Below, piece by piece: positions 1 through 8,742 of a stretch of DNA of 64,000 bases (its first letter is position 1; each line of letters starts with the position of its first letter). This DNA is from Streptomyces sp. F001 (lineage in GTDB: Bacteria; Actinomycetota; Actinomycetes; Streptomycetales; Streptomycetaceae). The position numbers and the translations under genes are program-made. The notes under the pieces are model-generated. The model was not told the DNA's origin. It made no database searches and saw nothing but the letters and a program-made list of their open reading frames with translations. The stretch spans positions 434,001 to 498,000 of the forward strand of contig NZ_QZWF01000005.1 of NCBI RefSeq assembly GCF_004187715.1, written 5' to 3'.

Positions 1-86
1 TGGGGGCGCCCCCGGCCTGAGCGGATTCGAAGGCTGGGGGAGGTCGCGTCAGGTACTGGTCGGGTACTAGCTGAGGGGGATGCGGC

Positions 87-686
87 TCAGGTGGTGGGCG
101 CGCCGAGGGCGGGGAGGACCACGGCGTCGATGTACGAGATGAGGAAGGCCCGGTTCGGCGGCTGATCCTCGATCAGCCCCCGGGTGACGAATGCGCCGAT
201 CATCATGTGCACCACGAAGTCCAGCGCCGGGTTGTCCGCACGGATCTCACCCCGGTCGATGGCGCGCTGCAGCACACGACGGAACTCCGTCATCTCCGGC
301 TCGATGAGCTGTTCCCGGAATTCCCGCAGCAGGTCGGGGTTGTTGTGCACCGCCATGGCCAGACCCCGCATGAGCGCAGCGTTCTGTTCCATCTGGCAGT
401 CGTCCGCCAGCTCCATGTGGGCATGCAGGTCGCCCCGGAGCGTGCCGGTGTCGACGCCGGCGAACGAACCCGGTTTGTTGTGCTGGATGGCCTTCACGAC
501 CAGCTCGGCCTTGCCGCCCCACTGGCGGTAGAGCGTGGCCTTGCTGGAGCGTGTCCTGGCGGCCACGGCGTCCATGGTGAGGGCGTCGTAGCCGACTTCA
601 CGGAGCAGGTCGAGCACGGCCTCGTACAGCTCGGCCGCGCGCTCGGGAGTGATACGACTGCGACGCGGCGTTGCGACCTCAGCCAT
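87..686 (-). CDS. TetR family transcriptional regulator
   Basis: A 199-residue protein with an N-terminal TetR helix-turn-helix: the segment AVAARTRSSKATLYRQWGGK (about residues 40-60) is the usual recognition region, followed by an all-helical ligand-binding half. The start is the ATG at 686, placed after a GGAAGGTGAG ribosome-binding site; an upstream in-frame Met would add 19 residues with no RBS. The gene is divergent from the tricorn protease gene, and the shared spacer holds an ACGAAA-CCG-TTTCGT palindrome that probably is its own operator. The ligand is not predictable. The family call is firm; its control of the protease is inferred from position. Confidence 0.9.
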   Translation of the reverse strand: MAEVATPRRSRITPERAAELYEAVLDLLREVGYDALTMDAVAARTRSSKATLYRQWGGKAELVVKAIQHNKPGSFAGVDTGTLRGDLHAHMELADDCQMEQNAALMRGLAMAVHNNPDLLREFREQLIEPEMTEFRRVLQRAIDRGEIRADNPALDFVVHMMIGAFVTRGLIEDQPPNRAFLISYIDAVVLPALGAPTT

Positions 687-755
687 TCCGCTCACCTTCC
701 TGTTCCGAACGACACGGTTTCGTACACGACGAAGGTAGCGCAACCGCCATTCGAA

Positions 756-770
756 ACGAAACCGTTTCGT
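756..770. promoter_or_regulatory. Palindromic operator candidate for the adjacent TetR
   Basis: ACGAAACCGTTTCGT is a perfect 6-bp inverted repeat with a 3-bp centre, lying between the divergent TetR and tricorn genes. A second partial copy, CACGGTTTCGTACAC, lies about 45 bp nearer the regulator gene. Size, symmetry and location fit a TetR autoregulatory operator. Binding is inferred only. Confidence 0.5.
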
Positions 771-842
771 ACGTGTCCTGCGTCACGCACGGTCAGTTTT
801 TCACGATTTGCTCCACTTCGTCCCCGGGCAAAGCATGGAAAG

Positions 843-3800
843 GTGACCTATCTGCGTCTGCCCCACCTCAGCGGTGACCTGCTGTGCTTCGTCGCCGAGG
901 ACGACCTCTGGCTCGCCCCGCTCGACGGCCCGGGCCGCGCCTGGCGGCTCACCGTCGACCGCACCAAGATCGGCCATCCTCGCTTCTCGCCCGACGGCCG
1001 CCACCTTGCGTACACGAGCTGGCGCAGCCTCGTCCCGGAGATCCATCTCGTCCCGGTGGAGGGCGGTGCGGGACGCCGGCTGACCTACTGGGGCAGCGCG
1101 GACACCCAGGTCTGCGGCTGGACCCCGGACGGCGACATCCTCGCCGTCGCCTCGCACGGCGAGCCCTTCTCCCACTTCACCTGGGCCTACAAGGTCTCCC
1201 CCGACGGCGATCCGGGCCGCAAGCTGCCCTGGGGGCCGGTCTCCGACATCCAGGTCGCCGACATCGAGGGGGAGCGCAGGACACTTCTCCTCACCGGCAC
1301 CCCACCCCACGAACCGGCCTCCTGGAAGCGTTACCGGGGCGGGGCGACGGGCCGGCTGTGGCTGCACGGGCAACGCCTGCTCGCCGACCTGAACGGCCAT
1401 CTGCACTCCCCCCTGTTCGTCGGCGGCCGCATCGCCTTCCTCTCCGACCACGAGGGCGTCGGCAACCTCTACTCGTGCGCCTACGACGGCTCCGACCTGC
1501 GCCGCCACACCGACCACGACGCCTTCTACGCCCGGCACGCCTCCAGCGACGGCACGCGGGTCGTGTACCAGTGCGCGGGCGACCTGTGGATCGTCGACGA
1601 TCTGGCCGCGGACTCGGCGCCGCGCCGCCTCGACGTGCGCCTGAGCGGGCCGCGCGCGGGCCGGCGTACGTACCAGGTGCCCGCCGCCCAGCACGTGAAC
1701 GGCATCTCCGTCGACGAGACGGGCCGCGCGAGCGCGGTCGTCGTACGAGGGAGTCTCTACTGGCTGACGCACCGGGACGGACCGGCGCGCACGCTCACCG
1801 ACACGCCCGGCGTACGGGTCCGGCTCCCGGAGATGCTCGGCTCGGGCGGCCAGGTCGCCTACATCACGGACGCGGAGGGCGAGGACGCGATCGAGATCGC
1901 CTATCTGCCGCGGGCCACCGGCGACCGCGAGCCGCGGCGGCTGGCACAGGGGGAGCTGGGACGCGTCCTGGAGATGGTCTGCGATCCGCAGGGCGAGCGG
2001 CTCGCGATCGCCGCGCACGACGGCCGGCTGCTGCTGATCGACGCGACGGAGGACTCGAACGGTGAAGTGACCGAGCTGATCCGGTCGATCAACGGACCGG
2101 TGCGGGACCTGGCCTTCTCGCCGGACGGGACGTGGCTGACGTGGTCGCACCCGGGGATCGGGCGCACCCTGCGCCAGATCAAGATGGCCCGCATCAAGGA
2201 CCGTTTCATCGTCGACGTCACCAACGGCCGCTTCGAGGACGAGAACCCGGTCTTCACCCGCGACGGCCGCTATCTCGCCTTCCTCTCCTGGCGCGGCTTC
2301 GACCCGGTGTACGACGTCCACACCGGCGACCTGTCCTTCCCGCTGGGCTGCCGCCCGTACCTGGTCCCGCTCTCCTCCGCCACGCCGTCCCCCTTCGCCC
2401 TGAGCCCCGACGGCCGCCCGGCCGCCGGCGGCCTGGACCCGGTCGAGGAGGAGGAGCCCGGCGAGGCCGGCGCGGTGACCGTGGAGATCGAGGGCCTGGA
2501 GAGCCGGGTGACCCCGTTCCCGGTCGCGGCCTCCAAGTACTCGGCGCTGGCCCCGGTCGCGGGCGGCGGACTGGTCTGGCTGCGCTGGCCGATCTCGGGC
2601 GCACTCGGCGAGACGTTCGTGAACCCGGACGACACCAGCGGCCGCCCCACCCTCGAGTACTTCAACATCACCAAGGCGAAGAAGTCCGAACTCGTCCAGC
2701 ACCTCGACCTCTTCGCGGTCAGCGGCGACGGCACCCGGCTCGTCGTGGCCGACGAGGGCGACCTGCGCGCGGTGCCGTCCACGGAGTCCGGCGACAGCGA
2801 CACGACGACCTGGATCGATGTGCGCCGGATCATGCACGAGGTGGATCCGGGTGCCGAGTGGCGCCAGTCGTACGAGGAGGCGGGCCGGCTCATCCGCGCG
2901 TACTTCTGGGACCCGGGGATGTGCGGCATCGACTGGGACGCGGTCCTGGAGCAGTACCGGCCGCTGGTCGACCGGGTGGCGTCGCCGGACGAGTTCGCCG
3001 ACCTGCTCCGCGAAGTGCTGGGCGAGCTGGGCACCTCGCACGCCTACGTCTCCGCCGCCCGCCGCAACGAGGGGCCGGCGCAGTACCAGCGCTGGCAGGG
3101 CCTGCTCGGCGCCAACTTCGTGCGCCGGGACGACGGTTGGACGGTCAGACGGATCCTGCCGGGTGACTCCTCCGACTCCAAGGCCCGCTCCCCGCTCGCC
3201 GGTTCGGGGATCCGGGAGGGGGCGATCCTGACCCATGTGGACGGACGCCCGGTGGATCCGGTGGCCGGCCCCTACCCGCTCCTCGCGGGTGCCGGCGGTA
3301 CGACGGTGGAGCTCACGTTCACCCCGTCCGGGGGCGAGGGACGCTCCCGCCGGGTCGCCGTCATCCCGCTCGTCGACGAACGGCCGCTGCGCTACCAGGA
3401 CTGGGTGGCCAAACGCCGTGCGGTGGTACGGGAGTTGAGCGGCGGCCGCTGCGGCTATCTGCACATCCCCGACATGGGCGGCTCCGGCTGGGCCCAGTTC
3501 AACCGCGACCTGCGGATGGAGGTCTCGCGGCCCGCGCTGATCGTGGACGTGCGCGGCAACGCCGGCGGGCACATCAGCGAACTCGTCATCGAGAAGCTGA
3601 CCCGCACGATCCTCGGCTGGGACCTCACCCGCAACGCCCAGCCGGTGTCGTACACCTCGAACGCGCCCCGCGGGCCGGTGGTGGCGCTGGCCGACGAGGC
3701 CACGTCCTCGGACGGCGACATGATCACGGCCGCTTTCAAACTCCTGAACCTGGGCCCGGTCGTCGGGCAGCGCACCTGGGGCGGAGTCGTCGGCATGACC

Positions 3801-4073
3801 GGCCGGCACCGCCTGGGCGACGGCACCGTCATCACGGTCCCGATGAACGCGGCCTGGTTCGACGCCTACGGCTGGTCCGTCGAAAACCACGGTGTCGCCC
3901 CCGACTTGGAGGCGCTGCGCACCCCCCTCGACTGGGCGGAGGGCCGCCATGCCCAACTCGACGACGCAGTCCGGCTGGCCCTGGAGCTCCTGACGACCAA
4001 TCCGGCGGCCACACCCCCGGACCACAGCGACATCCCGAACCGCTCCCGCCCCAAGCTCCCGCCGCGGATCTGA
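843..4073 (+). CDS. Tricorn protease homolog (S41-type C-terminus)
   Basis: A 1076-residue protein with WD40/TolB-like beta-propeller repeats over roughly residues 1-680 (recurring FSPDG, DGRYLAF units), a PDZ-like segment (about 760-860) and a C-terminal S41-type peptidase. The motifs GTSHAYV, SSDGDMI and VENHGVAPD correspond to the His, nucleophilic Ser and Glu positions of tricorn core protease. It probably degrades oligopeptides downstream of the proteasome or Clp. The reading frame is open far upstream, but GTG at 843, where homology (VTYLRLPHLSGDL) begins, is the likely start; the RBS there is weak, so the start is moderately certain. A hairpin terminator follows the stop. Confidence 0.9.
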   Translation: MTYLRLPHLSGDLLCFVAEDDLWLAPLDGPGRAWRLTVDRTKIGHPRFSPDGRHLAYTSWRSLVPEIHLVPVEGGAGRRLTYWGSADTQVCGWTPDGDILAVASHGEPFSHFTWAYKVSPDGDPGRKLPWGPVSDIQVADIEGERRTLLLTGTPPHEPASWKRYRGGATGRLWLHGQRLLADLNGHLHSPLFVGGRIAFLSDHEGVGNLYSCAYDGSDLRRHTDHDAFYARHASSDGTRVVYQCAGDLWIVDDLAADSAPRRLDVRLSGPRAGRRTYQVPAAQHVNGISVDETGRASAVVVRGSLYWLTHRDGPARTLTDTPGVRVRLPEMLGSGGQVAYITDAEGEDAIEIAYLPRATGDREPRRLAQGELGRVLEMVCDPQGERLAIAAHDGRLLLIDATEDSNGEVTELIRSINGPVRDLAFSPDGTWLTWSHPGIGRTLRQIKMARIKDRFIVDVTNGRFEDENPVFTRDGRYLAFLSWRGFDPVYDVHTGDLSFPLGCRPYLVPLSSATPSPFALSPDGRPAAGGLDPVEEEEPGEAGAVTVEIEGLESRVTPFPVAASKYSALAPVAGGGLVWLRWPISGALGETFVNPDDTSGRPTLEYFNITKAKKSELVQHLDLFAVSGDGTRLVVADEGDLRAVPSTESGDSDTTTWIDVRRIMHEVDPGAEWRQSYEEAGRLIRAYFWDPGMCGIDWDAVLEQYRPLVDRVASPDEFADLLREVLGELGTSHAYVSAARRNEGPAQYQRWQGLLGANFVRRDDGWTVRRILPGDSSDSKARSPLAGSGIREGAILTHVDGRPVDPVAGPYPLLAGAGGTTVELTFTPSGGEGRSRRVAVIPLVDERPLRYQDWVAKRRAVVRELSGGRCGYLHIPDMGGSGWAQFNRDLRMEVSRPALIVDVRGNAGGHISELVIEKLTRTILGWDLTRNAQPVSYTSNAPRGPVVALADEATSSDGDMITAAFKLLNLGPVVGQRTWGGVVGMTGRHRLGDGTVITVPMNAAWFDAYGWSVENHGVAPDLEALRTPLDWAEGRHAQLDDAVRLALELLTTNPAATPPDHSDIPNRSRPKLPPRI

Positions 4074-4096
4074 GCGCCGCCCCCGTGAACGAAGGA

Positions 4097-4128
4097 ACGC
4101 GGGGCGCCCTCACCAGGGCACCCCGCGT
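4097..4128. terminator. Hairpin terminator between convergent genes
   Basis: A 14-bp stem with one mismatch (arm ACGCGGGGCGCCCT) closes on a CACC loop between the tricorn gene and the convergent small gene. It is suited to stop transcription from both sides. There is no long T-run, as is common for Streptomyces terminators. Confidence 0.65.
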
Positions 4129-4162
4129 CAATCGGCCGAGGCCGAGGACAAGTTGACAGACG

Positions 4163-4357
4163 TCACACGTCGTAGTCCTGGTCGAAGCGGTCCTCCGCCT
4201 CGCGCTGCTCGCGCTCCGTCTCCCGCCGGCCGCGCTCGCTCATCGGCTCGCCGCGCTCGCTGCGTTCGCGCTCACGCTCGTCCTGCTGACCGCGCTTCTG
4301 CTTGGCCTGCTGCTTGATCTGCTCGGCCTTGTCCTGGAACTGGTCCTTCATGCCCAT
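4163..4357 (-). CDS. Small highly charged hypothetical protein
   Basis: A 64-residue protein starting MGMKDQFQDKAEQIKQQAK, then almost only Glu, Arg, Gln, Asp and Ser; it is predicted to be helical or disordered, with no membrane segment. The start at 4357 is supported by a GGGAGTG site; a second Met two codons later is possible. I do not recognise a function. It is similar in character to small stress-related hydrophilic proteins of actinomycetes, but that is only resemblance. It stands alone, with a terminator downstream and the SDR operon upstream on the same strand. Confidence 0.7.
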   Translation of the reverse strand: MGMKDQFQDKAEQIKQQAKQKRGQQDERERERSERGEPMSERGRRETEREQREAEDRFDQDYDV

Positions 4358-4433
4358 GAGATTCACTCCCAAGGTGGGTGAGGGGATCGGGCCTCGACCA
4401 GATTTACACGGACGGACTAAGCACGCATTTCGA

Positions 4434-5318
4434 TCAACTACGCTCTGTAGCGCGGGCCTGTTCATCGGCCGCGCCGCCCGCACCGACGAGCCCGGTCCGC
4501 ATCCCCTGCAACCGATCCGCGAACCGCCGCATCTCCCGTTGCCCCACCGTCCCGATGATTCCCGGCAGATACCCGCGGACCCCCTGCATCCCGCGCAGCC
4601 ACCACTGCCCGTACACATGGCTCGACCGCCGCTCGATCCCGGCGACGATCCGGTCGACCGCGGGCCCCAGCGGATACGTCTTGCTGGACGGCCACGGCAA
4701 CCGCTGCCTCAACTCCCGCATGACATCGTCCTGATCGGCCCCGCGCACCATGTCGGTGTCGGTCCACGACAGATACGCGACGCCCACCTTCACGCCCCGG
4801 TACCCGACTTCGGCGCGCAGACTGTGCGCGTACGCCTCGACGCCCGACTTGGAGGCGCAGTACGCGGTCATCATCGGCGCCGGCGTGATCGCGGCGAGGG
4901 AGGCGATCTGGAGCAGATAGCCCCGGCTCTCCACCAGCACGGGCAGGAACGCCCGTGCCGTCACCGCGGATCCGATCAGATTGACCTCGATGACCCGCCG
5001 CCACGCCTGCGGATCGGAGTCGACGAAGGGACCGCCGGTCGCGACACCGGCGTTGGCGACGACGATGTCGACCTTGCCGAAGCGTTCCTTGACTTCGCGG
5101 GCCACCCTCGCCATGGCCTCGTGGTCGGTGACGTCGGCGTGCCAGTGGTCGCTGTCGCCGTGCAGCCGCGCGGAGACCTCCTTGAGCGCGTCCGGCTCCA
5201 GCCCGACCAGCGCCACCGTGGCGCCGCGCGCCGACAACTTCCGGGCGAGCAGCTCGCCGACGCCCCGCGCGGCCCCGGTGACGACCGCGACCTGCCCCTG
5301 CAGGCTCACCTTGCTCAT
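4434..5318 (-). CDS. Short-chain dehydrogenase/reductase (SDR)
   Basis: A 294-residue classical SDR. The cofactor motif TGAARGVG is at about residues 14-21, NAGVA at about 90-94, the catalytic Ser in QIASLAA near 143 and YCASK near 155-159. A C-terminal extension with Trp/Arg-rich stretches follows the Rossmann core. Its ATG overlaps the stop of the upstream hydrolase (ATGA), so it is translationally coupled as the last gene of a BVMO-hydrolase-SDR operon. Likely role: oxidation or reduction of an alcohol or ketone in the same pathway. The substrate is unknown. Confidence 0.9.
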   Translation of the reverse strand: MSKVSLQGQVAVVTGAARGVGELLARKLSARGATVALVGLEPDALKEVSARLHGDSDHWHADVTDHEAMARVAREVKERFGKVDIVVANAGVATGGPFVDSDPQAWRRVIEVNLIGSAVTARAFLPVLVESRGYLLQIASLAAITPAPMMTAYCASKSGVEAYAHSLRAEVGYRGVKVGVAYLSWTDTDMVRGADQDDVMRELRQRLPWPSSKTYPLGPAVDRIVAGIERRSSHVYGQWWLRGMQGVRGYLPGIIGTVGQREMRRFADRLQGMRTGLVGAGGAADEQARATERS

Positions 5319-6249
5319 GCGCCCTCCTTGACGTCGGTGTCCGCCGCGCTGTTCACGTAGGTGGTGACGAGTTCCCGGATCCTGCCGGTGACCAGCTCGG
5401 GCGCCTCCACCGGTGTCATGTGCCCGAGCCCGGGCAGCTCGGTGAGCCCGACGCACTGCGGCAGTGCGGCGACCAGGGCCCGCGCGTGCACCGGCGGAGT
5501 GAGCCGGTCGTGCGACCCGACGACCACCGCCGTCGGTACCGCCAACTCCCGTACACCGTGGTCGAGGTCGAGCAGGTCCAGTACGTGCGACCAGGCGTGG
5601 CGCACCTTGCGCGGGCAGGCGTGCACGATACGTGCGCAGGCCTCCACCATGTGCGGGGCCGAACCGGCGCCCATCGTGGCGTACTTGAGGATCCGCCGGG
5701 CGAGCGGCGTGACCGGTCCGAGCGGCGCCCGGGAGCCGAGGACGCGCCGCGTCAGCGCGGTGCGCAGCCGGCCCGCGCGCAGCGGCAGCACCGTCGACTC
5801 GGCGACCAGCCGCGAACTGCCCGTGCTGCACAGCAGGACGGCCGCCGCGTGCGCCTGCAAGCGGGGGCGCGCGGACGCGGCCATCACCGTCATGCCGCCC
5901 ATGGAGTGTCCGGCGATCACCGCCCGTTCGCCGGGCGCGAGCGTCGCGGCGAGTACGGCTTCGAGGTCGTCGGCGAGCGCCTCGGTACTGCACGCCGGGC
6001 TCGCCGGGCTGCGTCCGTGGCCGCGCTGGTCGTAGGCGATGACCCGGTGGTCGGCGGCCAGGGCCCGGATCTGCGCCGCCCAGAAGGCGGTGGAGCAGGT
6101 CCAGCCGTGGACCAGGACGACGGGCGGCGCCTGCTCGGGGCCGTGCACCTCGACGTGCAGGCGGGAGCCGTCGCGGAGGTGACGATCAGTTCGCGGGCGG
6201 GGACGGGTGGGGCGTAGGGGCCGGATGAGACGTGCAGCAGGCGGCTCAT
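5315..6249 (-). CDS. Alpha/beta hydrolase, N-terminus split by an apparent 1-nt frameshift
   Basis: The alpha/beta-hydrolase fold is clear: oxyanion-hole motif HGWTC, nucleophile elbow GHSMGG, and a C-terminal GLGHMTP His. The conserved N-terminal segment MSRLLHVSSGPYAPPVPARE is encoded from ATG 6249 (overlapping the BVMO stop as ATGA) but in a different frame from the rest. Near 6171-6176 one base appears missing, where ACCTCCGCGACGG would read through as ACCTCCGCCGACGG. If the base is really absent, a GTG at 6148 could still give a 277-residue product holding the whole catalytic core. Probable esterase acting after the monooxygenase. Confidence 0.8.
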
Positions 6250-7769
6250 ACGGCGGCCTCCACGGTGCCCTGCTCGTCGGTACTGACCTCGGTTCCGGGC
6301 CGCAGCACCGCGTACTCGGCGAGATCCACCCGCCGTGTCGCGCGCCGGAACTCCCCTGTCGTACCGGGCCAGATGGTCGTGTTGCGGCCGGCCGCGTCCA
6401 GGTACCAGCTGGTGCAGCCGCCGGTGTTCCACACCGTGCGCTTCATCCGCTCCTGCACCCGCCGGTTCCAGGCGTGCACGGCGCTCGGGCGGGCGTCGAG
6501 GGCGACACGTCCGCCGAGCACGTCCAACTGCCGTACGAAGTCGGCCATGTAGTTCAGCTGGGACTCGATCATCAGGATCATGGACGAGTTCCCGAGGCCG
6601 GTGTTGGGACCGATGATCGTCATCCAGTTGGGGAACCCGGCGGCGGAGGCGCCGCGCAGGGCCTCCATGCCGTCCTTCCAGGTCTCGGCGAGTGTCCGGC
6701 CGTCCGCCCCGACGACCCGCTCGGCGATCGGCATGTCGGTGACATGGAAGCCGGTGCCGAAGACGATCGCGTCGACCTCGGTCTCGGTGCCGTCGGAAGC
6801 GATGACCTTCGAGCCGTCGATCTGGCTGAGCCCGCTCGCAACGACGTCCACATTGGGCCGGGCGAGCGCCGGATAGTAGTCGCTCGACAGCAGGATCCGC
6901 TTGCAGCCGATGCGGTAGTCGGGCGTGAGCTTGGCGCGCAGGGCCGGGTCCTTGATGACGCGGGCCATGTTGCGCTTGGCCAACTGCTCGACCAGGCCCA
7001 GCTCGCCCGGGTGCTTGGTGAAGGCCTGGACCTGCAACTCGCGGATCCCCCAGAGCAGTCCACGCCGGAGCTGGGTCGTCAGCGGAACGGCGCGGTGCAG
7101 CCGGCGCTCGGCGCCGCTGATGGCTCGGTCGATGCGGGGCATCACCCAGGGCGGGGTGCGCTGGAAGAGGACCAGTTTCGCCACGTCGGGCTGGATGGCC
7201 GGCACGATCTGGATGGCGGAGGCGCCGGTGCCGACCATGGCGACCCGCTTGCCGCGCAGGTCGTAGTCGTGGTCCCAGCGGGCCGAGTGGAAGACCTTGC
7301 CGGGGAAGGTGTCGAGGCCGGGGATGTCCGGGACCTTCGGGTCGGACAGGGGGCCGGTCGCCGAGACGACGAAGTCGGCGGTGAGCCGGCCGGAGCTGGT
7401 CTCGATCTCCCAGCGCAGCTCCTGGCCGTCCCAGGTCATCTTCTTCACCTCCGAGTTGAAGCGGAGGTGCGGGCGGAGCCGGAAGACGTCGGTGACGCGC
7501 TCCAGGTAGGCGCGGATGTGCTCCTGCCCGGAGAAGGTGCGCGGCCAGTCCGGGTTGGGCGCGAAGGAGAACGAGTAGAGATGCGACGGTACGTCACAGG
7601 CGCATCCCGGATAGCTGTTGTCCCGCCAGGTGCCGCCGACGCTGTCGGCCCGTTCCAGGACGACGAAGTCGGTGATCCCCTCCCGGCGCAGCCGCACGGC
7701 CGCCCCGAGCCCGCCGAACCCGGACCCGACCACCGCGACCCGCACATGTTCGTGCTCGTGCTCGGCCAT
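6246..7769 (-). CDS. Flavin-containing Baeyer-Villiger-type monooxygenase
   Basis: A 507-residue protein with two Rossmann motifs: VGSGFGGLG near residue 10 for FAD, and VGTGASA near 180 for NADPH. The Baeyer-Villiger fingerprint FxGxxxHxxxW(D) is present as FPGKVFHSARWD around residue 160. Start ATG 7769 follows a GGAGGCGGG site; an upstream Met in frame has none. It is the first gene of a coupled operon with a hydrolase and an SDR. The set suggests ketone to ester, ester cleavage, then alcohol oxidation (inference). It is divergent from a MerR-type gene, with a perfect palindrome between them. Confidence 0.92.
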   Translation of the reverse strand: MAEHEHEHVRVAVVGSGFGGLGAAVRLRREGITDFVVLERADSVGGTWRDNSYPGCACDVPSHLYSFSFAPNPDWPRTFSGQEHIRAYLERVTDVFRLRPHLRFNSEVKKMTWDGQELRWEIETSSGRLTADFVVSATGPLSDPKVPDIPGLDTFPGKVFHSARWDHDYDLRGKRVAMVGTGASAIQIVPAIQPDVAKLVLFQRTPPWVMPRIDRAISGAERRLHRAVPLTTQLRRGLLWGIRELQVQAFTKHPGELGLVEQLAKRNMARVIKDPALRAKLTPDYRIGCKRILLSSDYYPALARPNVDVVASGLSQIDGSKVIASDGTETEVDAIVFGTGFHVTDMPIAERVVGADGRTLAETWKDGMEALRGASAAGFPNWMTIIGPNTGLGNSSMILMIESQLNYMADFVRQLDVLGGRVALDARPSAVHAWNRRVQERMKRTVWNTGGCTSWYLDAAGRNTTIWPGTTGEFRRATRRVDLAEYAVLRPGTEVSTDEQGTVEAAV

Positions 7770-7796
7770 CCCGCCTCCACGCTTCGTTCGCGACTC

Positions 7797-7814
7797 CGCC
7801 AGTGAACACTGGCG
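7797..7814. promoter_or_regulatory. Perfect palindrome in the BVMO/MerR divergent spacer
   Basis: CGCCAGTGAACACTGGCG has 8-bp arms around a 2-bp centre, 28 bp upstream of the monooxygenase start and about 85 bp from the MerR-type start. It is a plausible operator for the divergent regulator or for another dimeric repressor. No binding data are available from the sequence alone. Confidence 0.5.
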
Positions 7815-7899
7815 CAATGGGAGGGTAGGGCAGCTCCGTACTGATGGGTAGGGGGCGTGCGCCAGGAAAGTTACCGGCAGTACGACTTAGGGTGCGTTC

Positions 7900-8543
7900 G
7901 TGGCAGACAAGCGTGAGTACCGCATGGAGGAGCTGGCCCGGCTGGCCGGCATCACAGTGCGCACCCTGCGCTTCTACCGCGAACGCAAGCTGATCCCACC
8001 ACCGCGCCGGGAAGGCCGTATCGCCTGGTACGACAACCACCACCTGGCCCGTCTGCGCACCATCGGCGCGCTCCTCGAACGCGGCCACACCCTGAGCGGC
8101 ATAGCGGAACTGGCCGAGGCCTTCGACAACGGCCGCGACGTCGGCGACCTCCTCGGCCTGGGCGCCCCCACCGAGGAAACCCCCGTCCGCCTCACCCCGA
8201 GGAACTCGCCGACCACTTCGCGGGCCAGGCCACCTCCGAGAACCTCGCCGCCGCAATGGAACTCGGCTACCTCGGCACCGACGGCGACGAGATCGTCCAC
8301 ATCAGCCGCCGCCTGCTGGAGGTGTCCGCCGCACTGGTGCGTGAGGGCATCCCGCTCGCGGAGGTCCTGGTGGCGGGCAAACGGGTCCGTGAACACGCCG
8401 ACGCGCTGGCGGAGTTGTTCGCCGACCTGGTCCTGCGCCACGCCACCGAGGACGACCTGCCGCGCCTGCGCCCGCTGGCCCGCAGCGTGGTGGAGGCGGA
8501 GCTGTCGCTGGCCATGGACCGGCGGCTGCGGAAGCAGCGATAG
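7900..8543 (+). pseudogene. MerR family regulator with apparent 1-nt frameshift
   Basis: The N-terminal third is a typical MerR winged helix (MEELARLAGITVRTLRFYRERK, about residues 8-29). Around 8196, after VRLTP, the frame is lost. The continuation (EELADHFAG... then MELGYLGTDG to RRLRKQR) is encoded one frame away through 8543, as if one base is missing in the CCCCG context. Without repair, translation runs to 8673 with an unrelated Arg/Ser-rich tail. Start GTG 7900. It probably controls the divergent monooxygenase operon. This is either a sequencing error or a truncated regulator; I favour error because four other genes show the same kind of lesion. Confidence 0.75.
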
Positions 8544-8742
8544 CCTCGCGGTCACACCGACAGCAAAGCGTAGGTTCCCGGACCTTCAAGTGCCTGGCAT
8601 TCATGAACTTTCACTCCATCAGGGCACTTTTCGGGGAACGGCAGACGGAATTCGGTTCGCACTCCGAGAGTGAGATCGAAAAGGCCCCGGCGGCTGTGCG
8701 ACCAGCCCCGGGGTACGGCCGACACTTTCACGGAGCGTCGAC

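Noticed and set aside
801..4025. A 1074-codon reading frame opposite the tricorn gene
   Set aside because: It is the antisense shadow of a high-GC gene: Arg/Val/Asp-rich, with no RBS and no domain.
8180..8210. Programmed ribosomal frameshift in the MerR gene
   Set aside because: No slippery heptamer with a downstream pseudoknot is visible, and four other genes show similar one-base changes at G/C runs.
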